DNA of 64,000 nt from Lewinellaceae bacterium (GTDB lineage Bacteria; Bacteroidota; Bacteroidia; Chitinophagales; Saprospiraceae): NCBI GenBank assembly GCA_016713985.1, contig JADJOD010000011.1, forward strand, positions 1-64,000. Direction: 5' to 3'. A program made the translations under genes and the position numbers. Positions 54,138 to 63,156 of the stretch are shown here, piece after piece (position 1 is the stretch's first letter; every line of letters begins with the position of its first letter). The notes below the pieces were generated by a model. It saw only the letters and a list, made by a program, of their open reading frames with translations, was not told the DNA's origin and did not search any database.

Positions 54138-57100
54138 TTACACATCATAATTCAAAACCGGTGCCAACCAGCGTTCGACGCCGGCAATTGACATATTTTT
54201 TCGCCGGGCGTAATCTTCAACCTGGTCTTTTCCGATCTGCCCCAGGCCGAAATATTTCGCGTCGGGGTGACTGAAATACCATCCGCTAACGGAAGCGGCC
54301 GGGTACATCGCGCAACTTTCCGTGAGTTGTATGCCCAGCGAACCGGGTCGAAGCAAATCCCACAAGGCGCGTTTTTCGGTGTGATCCGGGCACGCCGGGT
54401 AACCGGGCGCCGGGCGGATCCCCCGGTAATTTTCAGCGACAAGTTGTTCAACCGGAAGACTTTCGCCGGCAGCATAACCCCAGAACTCGGTGCGTATCCG
54501 TTCGTGCATCCGTTCTGCGAGGGCTTCCGCCAGACGGTCGGCCAGCGCTTTCAGCATTATGGCAGAATAATCGTCGTGCGCCGCTTCAAACCTTTTAACG
54601 TGTGCTTCAATGCCGATACCTGCCGTTACGGCAAAAGCGCCGATGTAATCCGAAGGATGTGAAGCATTTACAGGTGCGACAAAATCGGAGAGGCAAAGAT
54701 TCGGTTGTCCCGGCGCCTTTTGGTTCTGTTGCCTCAGATGGTGCAGGGTGGTCAAAATTTCTGTGCGGGAATCATCCTTGTACAGCTGTATATCGTCGTC
54801 CTGAAAAGAATTGGCGGGAAATATGCCGATGACGGCTCTTGCTGTAAGCCATTGGTGGTCAATTACCTGACGCACCATTGTTTGTGCGTCGTTATACAAT
54901 TTTTGCTTCGCCACCCACGATCGGGTCTTCCAGGATAGCCGGAAATTTGCCGGCGAGTTGCCAGCTTTGGAAAAAAGGCGTCCAGTCGATGTAATCCGTC
55001 AATTCTTCCAGGGAATAAGAATCAAACATTTTAATGCCCTGAAAACGCGGTTTCGGCGGCTCGTAACTGCTCCAGTCAGGTTGAAAACGGTTGGCCCGGG
55101 CCTGTCCGAGGGTAAGGTATTGTTTGGTCGACTGGCGGTTGGCGCGTTGTACCCGGATTTGTTCGTATTCGGTTTTTACGGAGTGTATAAAACTCTCGTG
55201 TTCGGTTTTGTTATCGGTGAGCAGCGAACTGACCACCGCCACACTCCGGCTGGCGTCGAGTACGTGTATCACCGGCGCATTCCGGTATTGCGGCTCAATT
55301 TTTACCGCCGTATGCGTTTTGGAAGTTGTAGCGCCGCCGATGAGCAGGGGCAGGTTCAGGTTCAGGCGTTGCATTTCCCGGGCGATATGTACCATTTCGT
55401 CGAGTGAAGGTGTAATCAGTCCGGAAAGTCCGATCACGTCGGCTTTTTCATCTATGGCGGCCTTCAAAATCTTTTCAGCGGGAACCATGACGCCCATATC
55501 CACAATATCGTAATTGTTACAACCCAGCACGACACCGACGATGTTTTTTCCGATATCGTGCACGTCTCCTTTTACCGTGGCCATCAGTATTTTGCCTTTG
55601 GCTTTGGCAACCCCGCCGCCGGCTTTTTTTTGCGCTTCGATAAAGGGCGTCAGGTAGGCCACGGCTTTTTTCATCACCCTCGCCGATTTTACCACCTGCG
55701 GCAAAAACATTTTTCCGGCGCCGAACAAATCGCCCACGACATTCATACCGTCCATCAACGGGCCTTCGATCACCTGCAGGGGCATGTCGAACTGCCTGCG
55801 GGCTTCTTCGGCATCTTCTTCGATATACTTGTCAATACCTTTCACCAATGCGTGGGTAATACGTTCCTGCACCGGATTACTCCGCCAGGAGAGGTCTTCG
55901 CCGACCGGCTTTCCACCGCTCGAACGGAAGGACTCGGCGAGTTTGACCAATTCTTCCGTGGCATCGGGCCGCCGGTTGAACAACACGTCTTCGATGTGAT
56001 GCAACAATTCCTTCGGAATCGCTTCGTATACCTCAACCATTCCAGCGTTTACGATGCCCATATCCATACCCGCCTGAATGGCGTGGTACAAAAAAGCCGC
56101 GTGCATGGCCTCCCGCACCGCGTTGTTGCCGCGAAATGAAAAAGACAGGTTACTTACTCCACCGCTGATCTTTACACCCGGGCAGGTTTTTTTGATGATT
56201 CGGGTGGCCTCTATGTAATTGATTGCGTAGGTATTATGCTCTTCGATACCCGTGGCTATGGCGAAAATGTTGGGGTCAAAAATGATGTCGGTCGGGTCGT
56301 AGTCGAGTTGCCCGGTCAAAATCTTGTAGGCGCGCTGGCAAATTTCCACTTTTCGTTCGGTGGTATCCGCCTGGCCTTTTTCGTCGAATGCCATCACGAC
56401 CACCGCAGCGCCGTACCGGCGGCAAATTTTCGCCTGGCGAATAAACTCCACCTCACCTTCTTTCATCGAAATGGAATTAACGATGCTTTTGCCCTGCAGG
56501 CATTTCAAACCGGCCTCGATGACGTGGAATTTGGAGGAATCCACCATAACGGGCAACCTGGCGATATCCGGTTCGGCGCCCATCAGGTTGAGGAAATCAA
56601 CCATGGCTTTTTCCGAATCAAGCAAACCTTCGTCCATGTTGACGTCGATGACCTGGGCGCCGCCTTCCACTTGCTGGCGCGCCACACTCAGGGCTTCAGG
56701 AAAATTGCCGGATTTGATGAGTTGTGCAAATTTGGCGGAACCGGTCACGTTGGTGCGTTCGCCGATATTGATAAAATTGGTGTTTTCCCGCACGATCAGG
56801 GGTTCCAGCCCGCTGTACATGCTGTATGGCAGCCCCGGCGACGGTTTTCTGGGCGGTATGTTTTTTACGTGCCCGGCGATATGGCGAATGTGGGGCGGCG
56901 TGGTGCCGCAGCAGCCGCCGACAATATTGACAAAACCCGAACGTGCAAAATCTTCAATAAAACCACACATTTCGCGCGGCGTCTGGTCGTATTCGCCGAA
57001 TTCGTTGGGCAAACCGGCATTCGGGTAGGCGCTGATGTAACAATCGGCGATATTGGACAAAGTCTCTAAGTAGGGGCGCATTTCTTCGGCGCCCAGCGCA

Positions 57101-57861
57101 CAGTTCAGGCCGACAGAGAAAGGTTTGGCGTGTTTTACCGAAATCCAGAATGCTTCAACGGTCTGGCCGCTGAGGGTCCGCCCGGAGGCATCGGTGATCG
57201 TACCGGATATCATCACCGGCAGTTTTACGCCTTTTTCTTCAAAAACCGCTTCGATGGCAAACAAAGCGGCTTTAGCATTCAGGGTATCAAAAATGGTTTC
57301 TACCAGCAGGATATCCGCCCCGCCGTCGATAAGGCCGCGTACCTGCTCGGCATACGCTTCTTTGGCTTCGTCAAAAGTGAGTGCGCGATAACCGGGATTG
57401 TTGACGTCCGGCGAAAGCGACAGGGTTTTGTTGAGCGGACCGAGTGCCCCGGCGACGAATCGTTGTTTGCCGTCAGCCGTTTGTTGCTCCGCCAGCCGGT
57501 TTACGGCGCGGCGGGCGATTTGGGCGGCAGCCAGATTGATGTCGTATGAAACACCCGCAGGCATCTCGTAGTCGGCCTGCGATATGGCGTTGGCGTTGAA
57601 TGTATTGGTTTCAATAATATCGGCGCCTGCTTCCAGGTAATCGAAGTGGATTTGTTCGATCACATCGGGCCGGGTGAGACAAAGCAGGTCGTTGTCGCCT
57701 TTCAGGTCTTTCGGATGATTTCGGAATCGTTCCCCGCGAAAGTCATTTTCCGTCAGTTGGTATTGCTGGATCATGGTGCCCATAGCGCCATCGATGACGA
57801 GGATTCGGGATTGGGCGGCGGCGGTGAGTTGAGTAAAAATGTTGTTGAAGACGTTGTCCAA
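54138..57861 (-). CDS. metH: Cobalamin-dependent methionine synthase, frameshifted near 54902
   Basis: This is a full-size MetH of about 1240 residues. The homocysteine domain (start RILVIDGAMGTMIQQYQL) has zinc-binding cysteines in GLNCALGAEE and GGCCGTTPP. The pterin domain shows FINIGERTNVTGS and DVNMDEGLLDSEKAM. The B12 domain shows VKGDVHDIGKNIVGVVLGCN (DxHxxG), LSGLITPSLDEM and LIGGATTSKTHTAVKI. The activation domain shows GYFPANS-like IGIFPANSFQDDD and RPAPGYPACPDHTEK, which binds SAM. The last 250 codons are in another frame. The break is in the A5 run (54900-54904); net one extra or two missing A restores GGEAK...LYNDAQTM. A promoter motif lies directly upstream. Its place inside a polysaccharide array is odd. 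Confidence 0.94.
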
Positions 57862-57883
57862 GGTTGGTGAGCAATATTTGCGG

Positions 57884-57891
57884 CAAAGATA
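57884..57891 (-). promoter_or_regulatory. -7 promoter element for metH
   Basis: The minus strand reads TATCTTTG, followed by CCGC, an exact TAnnTTTG match, 22 bases before the ATG at 57861. The whole spacer to the NusG-like gene is 75 bases, too short for a cobalamin riboswitch. Confidence 0.5.
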
Positions 57892-57936
57892 ACAGATTGG
57901 GATTGCTTTGGTTTCGGGAATTTAGCCGGCCGGTAT

Positions 57937-58515
57937 TCAAGCAGGGTGAATCTCAAATACTAAACCGCGTTTTTCCAAAAATGCCGCGTCCACGGTAATC
58001 AGTAAACTGTAACCCAGTTGCCCGAGCGCTACCTGAAACCGCCGCTTTCCTTCGGTTTTTACGATCATTCCTTTCATACCCGTGAGGTTGCCGGCGCTGA
58101 TCTCCACCGGGTCGCCTTCTTCAAAGGTGCCCGGTATCGCCTCGATGTCGAGACCTTCTTCGAGGGTGATTCGTTTGAGCAAATCGATTTCTATATCGGG
58201 AATGGCGATAAGGTTTTTACTGAACTTGACGAATCCTGCCACATTTTCGGTTTCCAAAACCGGTACGTACTGCTCTTTCACAATTTTTACAAAAATGTAG
58301 CAGTTGATCAGCGGCTTTTCCGTCAGCCGGGTACTTCTGGCATAACGACGCAGCAATTTTTGCAAGGGCAACCAGGCATGGATACCCTTTTTGTTCAACA
58401 TCCGCTGCACAAATTTTTCACTTTTAGCCCGGGTGTATACGGCGAACCACCGGGGTTCGGATTCATGAATATGATTAACTACACCCGATGCTGACCGCTT
58501 GTGGAGGGAGGACAT
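57937..58515 (-). CDS. UpxY-like NusG-family transcription antiterminator
   Basis: A 192-residue NusG paralogue. The NGN domain begins PRWFAVYTRAKSEKFVQRML and continues through GIHAWLPLQKLLRRYARSTR and LINCYIFVKIVKEQYVPVLE. A KOW motif follows (FEEGDPVEISAGNLTGMKGM). Paralogues of this kind (UpxY in Bacteroides, RfaH in enterobacteria) let RNA polymerase read through long polysaccharide operons. It fits the head of the leftward array here. ATG 58515 was chosen; a TTG at 58533 would add six residues. It follows the SUMF1-like gene by about 31 bases. Confidence 0.88.
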   Translation of the reverse strand: MSSLHKRSASGVVNHIHESEPRWFAVYTRAKSEKFVQRMLNKKGIHAWLPLQKLLRRYARSTRLTEKPLINCYIFVKIVKEQYVPVLETENVAGFVKFSKNLIAIPDIEIDLLKRITLEEGLDIEAIPGTFEEGDPVEISAGNLTGMKGMIVKTEGKRRFQVALGQLGYSLLITVDAAFLEKRGLVFEIHPA

Positions 58516-58546
58516 ACACGATATTATTTTCAAAAATGTTTTATAA

Positions 58547-59356
58547 TCAATTATTTATCACACAAATGCAGCGAAACCCCAGCCATGGCATCGGCTTTTT
58601 ATAATAAACCCGGCTGTTCACCCGGCTCTCTTCGAGGCTATGCGCGTAACTTCCTCCTTTAGCCACACCTCGTTCCGCCACCATCTCGGCTGCATTACCG
58701 ATCAGGTCCGAAAAACCGTAGCGGTTGGGAGCGCCCGAGCCGCGTGGAAGACCGAATGTTTGTTCCGGGTTGGCGCCAGGAGGCAAACACGCTTTGGTGA
58801 TGGCTTTGCAATGTTTGGATTTTTCGGAAAATTCAACAAACCCCCAGGGGTGTTTTTGAATGTCGAGGCCGGCGCCTGCGGCATATTCCCACTCGGCGAC
58901 GGTTGGCAGGCGATAGCGAAACCCTTTCGGCATTTTGGCTTTTTCTTCCGGTGTTCGGAAAACCGCTTCCCGAACACGTTCGGTGCGCCAGTCGCAGTAA
59001 ACAAGGGCCTGTTCATAGGTGATGCCGGTGACTGGATATTCATTGTACGGAGGTTCCCGAAAATAAGATTCATGGCCGGGCTCGGTGGACAAATCGGCAC
59101 GGGTGAGCCAGAATATACTGTCGGGAAGGGTCGCCAGGTATTCCGGCGAACCGATGCCGTACTTGTGAGCCGTCCATCCGATAAATTCGCGCCAGTCGAC
59201 ATTGGAAATTTCATTTTGGTCGAGCCAAAGGCTGTCGCGGAGGAATATTGTGCCCGGCAACCCTGCTAAAACCGGGCGAGGATGATCCAGATCCGGCCGG
59301 GAACTCTTGCAGGAAGCCAGTGCAATACAGACAAAAAAACTCAGGCGAAGAAGCAT
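58547..59356 (-). CDS. SUMF1-domain lipoprotein (non-catalytic formylglycine-enzyme fold)
   Basis: A 269-residue protein with a lipoprotein signal (LRLSFFVCIALASC, Cys16 likely lipidated). A C-type-lectin-like SUMF1/FGE-sulfatase domain follows: FLRDSLWLDQNEISNVDWRE, YPVTGITYEQALVYCDWRTE, YRLPTVAEWEYAAGAGLDIQ, PNRYGFSDLIGNAAEMVAER and VAKGGSYAHSLEESRVNSR. The two catalytic cysteines of true formylglycine-generating enzymes, expected just after GGS, are absent, as in gliding/T9SS proteins GldJ and GldK. It may be a structural periplasmic lipoprotein for surface export. It lies between the WbpD-like and NusG-like genes on the same strand. Confidence 0.83.
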   Translation of the reverse strand: MLLRLSFFVCIALASCKSSRPDLDHPRPVLAGLPGTIFLRDSLWLDQNEISNVDWREFIGWTAHKYGIGSPEYLATLPDSIFWLTRADLSTEPGHESYFREPPYNEYPVTGITYEQALVYCDWRTERVREAVFRTPEEKAKMPKGFRYRLPTVAEWEYAAGAGLDIQKHPWGFVEFSEKSKHCKAITKACLPPGANPEQTFGLPRGSGAPNRYGFSDLIGNAAEMVAERGVAKGGSYAHSLEESRVNSRVYYKKPMPWLGFRCICVINN

Positions 59357-59377
59357 ATTGTTTTGACAACTAACAGT

Positions 59378-59959
59378 TTACAGTAGAGTTACAATACCCG
59401 CGTCCAGTTTGTACCGCTCTCCGCTTTCCGGGCATACGGCTTCTCCGGCTTCATCGAACGTCAAACGGTGCGCATACCTGCTGACCCAGCCGGTCCGGCG
59501 GGCCGGGTTGCCGACTACCAGCGCAAAATCGGGCACATCTTTGGTCACCACCGCACCGGCGCCGATCAATGCGTATGCGCCGATGGTGACGCCGCAAATA
59601 ACCGTTGCATTGGCGCCGATGCTGGCGCCTTTTTTTACCAGGGTCAACCGGAATTCCTCTTTTCTTTCGAGGAAACTGCGCGGGTTAATAACGTTGGTGA
59701 ATACCATGCTGGGACCCAGAAAGGTGTCGTCTTCACACCGGACACCGGTGTAAATGGAGACATTGTTTTGCACCTTCACGTTGTTCCCGAGTTTCACCCT
59801 GGGCGATACCAGGACGTTTTGGCCGAGGATACACTTTTCACCCATTTCACTGCCGGGCATCACATGGCTGAAGTGCCAGATTTTGGAACCTGCACCGATG
59901 ACGCAGCCCTCGTCGATAACGGCTGTCGGGTGCGCGTAGAATGTTTGCTGATTGTTCAT
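59378..59959 (-). CDS. wbpD: UDP-3-amino-2-acetamido-uronate N-acetyltransferase (WbpD/WlbB-like)
   Basis: A 193-residue left-handed beta-helix acetyltransferase. The order of motifs FYAHPTAVIDEGCVIGAGSK, IWHFSHVMPGSEMGEKCILG, NNVKVQNNVSIYTGVRCEDD, FLGPSMVFTNVINPRSFLER and YALIGAGAVVTKDVPDFALV matches WbpD/WlbB closely, including the short C-terminal extension. It acetylates the 3-amino group made by the WbpE-like enzyme. ATG 59959 lies two bases after the Wzi-like stop, so translation is coupled. It is about 7.4 kb from the wbpE-like gene, with metH and regulators between, an uncommon split of the pathway. Confidence 0.9.
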   Translation of the reverse strand: MNNQQTFYAHPTAVIDEGCVIGAGSKIWHFSHVMPGSEMGEKCILGQNVLVSPRVKLGNNVKVQNNVSIYTGVRCEDDTFLGPSMVFTNVINPRSFLERKEEFRLTLVKKGASIGANATVICGVTIGAYALIGAGAVVTKDVPDFALVVGNPARRTGWVSRYAHRLTFDEAGEAVCPESGERYKLDAGIVTLL

Positions 59960-59961
59960 GT

Positions 59962-61653
59962 TCAAAAGTCGAGATTTTCATTCCAGATATTCATTCGCAA
60001 TCCAAGCCCGAAAACGCTGGTATTCAGGTCGCGGGCATCGTCTGCGCTGTCTTTTTTACGGAGTAATATTTTCAAATCAACGTACAGGTTGTGGTACCAC
60101 ATCCAGGATGCATCCAGCCCCAGGACCCGGATCGTCGCAGCCACACCCTGGCCGGTAAAATTGCCGTAATCCTGCACCCGGCTGCCATAACCGAGCATGG
60201 GATTGGCGCCCCAGTTCTCTTCCGGTGTGTTTTCGCCCGTTTTTGCCTGTATAAACCGCGCCAGGAAGGATAATCTCGGAACAGGTTGGTACCGGGCCAT
60301 AACGACTATTTCTTTAAAGTTAGACAGCAAAGGATGCGCCAACGGCTGATTGTAGTGGGTATAACTGTTCAAAGAATCATAATGTGAATAAGTATAAGGC
60401 CGCACCGTATTGTACTCGATCTGAAGATCAAGGTGATCCGCGCCGAAGGCATTCATATACTTTATTCCGGCCTGGAGGCCATATTTGTTGCCCCACCAGC
60501 CCTTTTCTTCCGGTTTTACGAGGGCTGAAAACAGAAACTCATCGAGTAAAAACTGGCTGTACACCTGAAACCGGTTCAAAAAATTCCAGCGGGCATCAAA
60601 ACCAACCAACACGTTGTCGGGACTGCCGATCATACCTTCCACCGTGCGGTACAGAATCAAAGGGTTAAGATATTGTAATTCAAACTGTTGGCTTCGGTTG
60701 AATACCGTTGCTTCAAACAACCCGACTGCCAGTTTGGGCGTGATGCGATAGTTGAGGTAGTGAATGGCCGCGTATTTTTTCGGGATACGAACGTTGTTGC
60801 CGAGGTTATTCGCGCCGAGCGGGCTGAGTTCCAGAAACAGGTTTTGATAATGAAATCGCCAGACACGGGTGTTGAGTTTGAGGTAAAAACTGTAATTGTT
60901 CGCATCGGACAGGAACAACGAACGGTACCCGTTGCCGATAAAGTGTTTGCCGTGACCGAGTTGCAGTCCCACGTGGCGAGTGGCTTTAAATCCGATATAG
61001 GCCGTTGCCTGGTTAAAATCGTAAGCGTCGGTGACGTCGAGAATACGCGGGCTGTACTTTTTGTAATTGCCGGCGTAAGGAATGGCCTTAGTTTCTTCAA
61101 TCCGTTGTGTTACATAATCGGCAAAACGCACCTGAGATTCCACTAAGTTGGTGTAAAAGAATACTTTGTCATCCACTCTGCCTCGTACTTCGAGCCCGCG
61201 CTGGTTGATAAAATTTAATTCCGGGTCTTCCGTTTGGCGACCCAGATTGAACTGAAACATCGGATTGACACGCATTGAAAAATCCTTCGTGTTGATCTCG
61301 AAAAAATTGGCGGGTGTTTGATAAAACACGTTAAAAAGGCCTCTCCGGTTTCGGGTGCAATAGCGGCCGGTATCGGCTACACAATCGTTGTTGTCGTCAA
61401 AAAGATATTGAATATCAGCGTGATCGCGCCAGGTCTGGCGAGTTTCGGGCAAGGTATCGAGAGCCAAAGCATAATCAGCGGCATCCTGGCGGGAAAAAAA
61501 TTTCAATTCGGGGTGAACGGGGCTTTTTACGCCGCTGATCACATCGAGCCGGTCGAGCAGGTGGTAAGCAGGGGCGTGCAGGGGGATACCCGATGCCTGG
61601 GCGAAACAAATTGCCGGAAACAGCGTGCAAGCTAAAACTTTGATAAACTTCAT
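59962..61653 (-). CDS. Wzi-like capsule assembly outer-membrane beta-barrel
   Basis: A 563-residue protein with a signal peptide (MKFIKVLACTLFPAICFAQA). It has an N-terminal helical part with HAPAYHLLDRLDVISGVKSP, then a long beta-barrel. Typical strands are NEINTKDFSMRVNPMFQFNL-like repeats, RHVGLQLGHGKHFIGNGYRS (the conserved GHGKxFxGxGYRS loop of the family) and KLAVGLFEATVF, and the protein ends in LGLRMNIWNENLDF with terminal Phe. Wzi-type proteins anchor or assemble capsular polymer at the outer membrane. The length exceeds that of E. coli Wzi (about 480). Confidence 0.85.
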   Translation of the reverse strand: MKFIKVLACTLFPAICFAQASGIPLHAPAYHLLDRLDVISGVKSPVHPELKFFSRQDAADYALALDTLPETRQTWRDHADIQYLFDDNNDCVADTGRYCTRNRRGLFNVFYQTPANFFEINTKDFSMRVNPMFQFNLGRQTEDPELNFINQRGLEVRGRVDDKVFFYTNLVESQVRFADYVTQRIEETKAIPYAGNYKKYSPRILDVTDAYDFNQATAYIGFKATRHVGLQLGHGKHFIGNGYRSLFLSDANNYSFYLKLNTRVWRFHYQNLFLELSPLGANNLGNNVRIPKKYAAIHYLNYRITPKLAVGLFEATVFNRSQQFELQYLNPLILYRTVEGMIGSPDNVLVGFDARWNFLNRFQVYSQFLLDEFLFSALVKPEEKGWWGNKYGLQAGIKYMNAFGADHLDLQIEYNTVRPYTYSHYDSLNSYTHYNQPLAHPLLSNFKEIVVMARYQPVPRLSFLARFIQAKTGENTPEENWGANPMLGYGSRVQDYGNFTGQGVAATIRVLGLDASWMWYHNLYVDLKILLRKKDSADDARDLNTSVFGLGLRMNIWNENLDF

Positions 61654-61745
61654 GTAAGCGCCGAGGCCAAATTAATTGATAATATTTTGTGAGGCAGCAC
61701 ATTGCTACTGCTTAAAAGTTCAATATTATTGATTCTCAAAGAGTT

Positions 61746-61778
61746 ATTCATCAGATGACTTCAAGTCATCTGATGAAT
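61746..61778. repeat. Perfect 33-bp palindrome (16-base arms, single-C loop)
   Basis: Arms 61746-61761 (ATTCATCAGATGACTT) and 61763-61778 are perfect complements around one C. It is the longest structure in the 173-base spacer between the deacetylase-like gene and wzi; the remainder has no clear signal. Geometry is identical to the palindrome at 11213-11245 inside the MITE-like element, although the sequence differs. It may terminate transcription of the deacetylase gene. Confidence 0.7.
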
Positions 61779-61827
61779 AGTGAATAGAACAGGCTCTGTC
61801 AATTAAATTTGTCCACATACTTATGTT

Positions 61828-63156
61828 TTATTGTGCCGTCAATACTTGGTAAACCTCCCGCCAGGGGGCCCAAAAATAGGAGTTCCAGGAGGAATTATGC
61901 CATAACAAAACGAACTCGCCGTTGTGTTTTTGCACCTGTTTTTTGAGATATTGCAAGCGGTTGCAGGCCTGTTCAGGTGAATACTGCCGGTAATGCGCCA
62001 GGGTTACATCCATCGCAATCAGCGGTTTTTCCCGCAAACGCAGCGTTTTTTGCGTTAAAAAATTAAAAACCGGGAATTCCCGGCAAATGCCGCACCGGAA
62101 CCCCTCCGCGTCAGAATATCCCGCCGTGCTGTCCCAGGCCATACCCGCTTCTTCCCAGGCCTGCCAGGTAAACGGCGCCGCAAAACGAAGGTAATGCTGA
62201 CGGCCGCTTGTCACCGGAGCCGGGCTTAAGGACCGGAGCGACGCCAGTTCCGACATAAATACCTCCTGATCCTCAAACGCCTCGCAGGAAGGGTGAAACC
62301 CGATGGTATGCCCTCTTTTATTGATCTTTTCGATCAGATTTTTGACAAACGGGTGCCGGAGCGGATACCAGCAATTACTGGCGGGCGGGCGTTCCCCCAA
62401 AAAATTGAAGTGGCCGGTATGACCGTTTTTTTCCATCCAATCAAACCACTCATCAAATACATCATACGGATCTTTTGGATCAAAAAAGTGGTTTTTTATC
62501 CAAAAAGAAGCCTCCCGCCAATTGCCGCGCCGAAAAATACTGCCGCCGACCGTGCGCAGGCGATCGGCCGCCGACCACCACAACCGCGGATGGTCGACGT
62601 CGCAAGAGAGATGGAAGCGGAACGTATCGTTTTTTTGCGCCGGATTCCAGCCCAGCCGGATCAGCATTTGCTGTAACAAAGCCGCCCATTCGTTAACTAC
62701 CGGCCGGTCGAGAAACCCTGCGCGCCATGCCAGCGATTGATCCGCCGGAAAACGCCCGTGTACATCGCGGTCGGGCAGCACGTATTCTTCCCAACGGGCG
62801 AGCATAAAAAATGCCGATGCGAATAAGTCGATCCCACACGTAATGTTTTGACGGTCAATAGAAAAGGAAGGCTTTCCAAAAACGCAAACAATATCTTCTC
62901 CATCCTTGAAAGGGTGGGGCGCCAACTTTGTTTCGGCAGGAATATTTTTTTTGTCCAGGTAATCGTCGCCGGACTGACGGCCCCAAAAATGATCTTCGAT
63001 GATCACTGTGCGGCCATTGGGAACTTGCAGGCGGTAGTGCTGCACTCCTTCTTCATACGACACCCGGAATGTTATACCGAGCAACTCGCCCAGCAAAACC
63101 TGGAATACGTATTGTTTTTCGGCCTTAAAACGCGGGGTCGTTACAATGTGGAGCAT
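61828..63156 (-). CDS. Polysaccharide deacetylase-like protein (DUF7033-type N-terminus)
   Basis: A 442-residue cytoplasmic-looking protein (no signal peptide) starting at ATG 63156. Residues 1-120 form a mixed domain with YRLQVPNGRTVIIEDHFWGR. After CGIDLFASAFFMLARWEEYV comes a NodB-like barrel: FRFHLSCDVDHPRLWW (catalytic-type Asp-x-Asp), GHTIGFHPSCEAFED (HxxxxH-like metal site reduced to HPSCE) and LRFAAPFTWQAWEEAGMAWD. FVLLWHNSSWN is the late His motif. Members of this kind are found in many Bacteroidota surface loci. The reaction is probably deacetylation of a polysaccharide or sugar intermediate. The start lies inside the end of lhgO (16-base overlap). Confidence 0.8.
   Translation of the reverse strand: MLHIVTTPRFKAEKQYVFQVLLGELLGITFRVSYEEGVQHYRLQVPNGRTVIIEDHFWGRQSGDDYLDKKNIPAETKLAPHPFKDGEDIVCVFGKPSFSIDRQNITCGIDLFASAFFMLARWEEYVLPDRDVHGRFPADQSLAWRAGFLDRPVVNEWAALLQQMLIRLGWNPAQKNDTFRFHLSCDVDHPRLWWSAADRLRTVGGSIFRRGNWREASFWIKNHFFDPKDPYDVFDEWFDWMEKNGHTGHFNFLGERPPASNCWYPLRHPFVKNLIEKINKRGHTIGFHPSCEAFEDQEVFMSELASLRSLSPAPVTSGRQHYLRFAAPFTWQAWEEAGMAWDSTAGYSDAEGFRCGICREFPVFNFLTQKTLRLREKPLIAMDVTLAHYRQYSPEQACNRLQYLKKQVQKHNGEFVLLWHNSSWNSYFWAPWREVYQVLTAQ

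Noticed and set aside
54138..54914. Separate small gene after metH
   Set aside because: Its product is the MetH activation domain; it joins the upstream frame at a poly-A frameshift.
57862..57936. Cobalamin riboswitch ahead of metH
   Set aside because: The spacer is only 75 bases and contains a promoter-like motif; it is too short for the known element and no B12-box-like sequence was seen.
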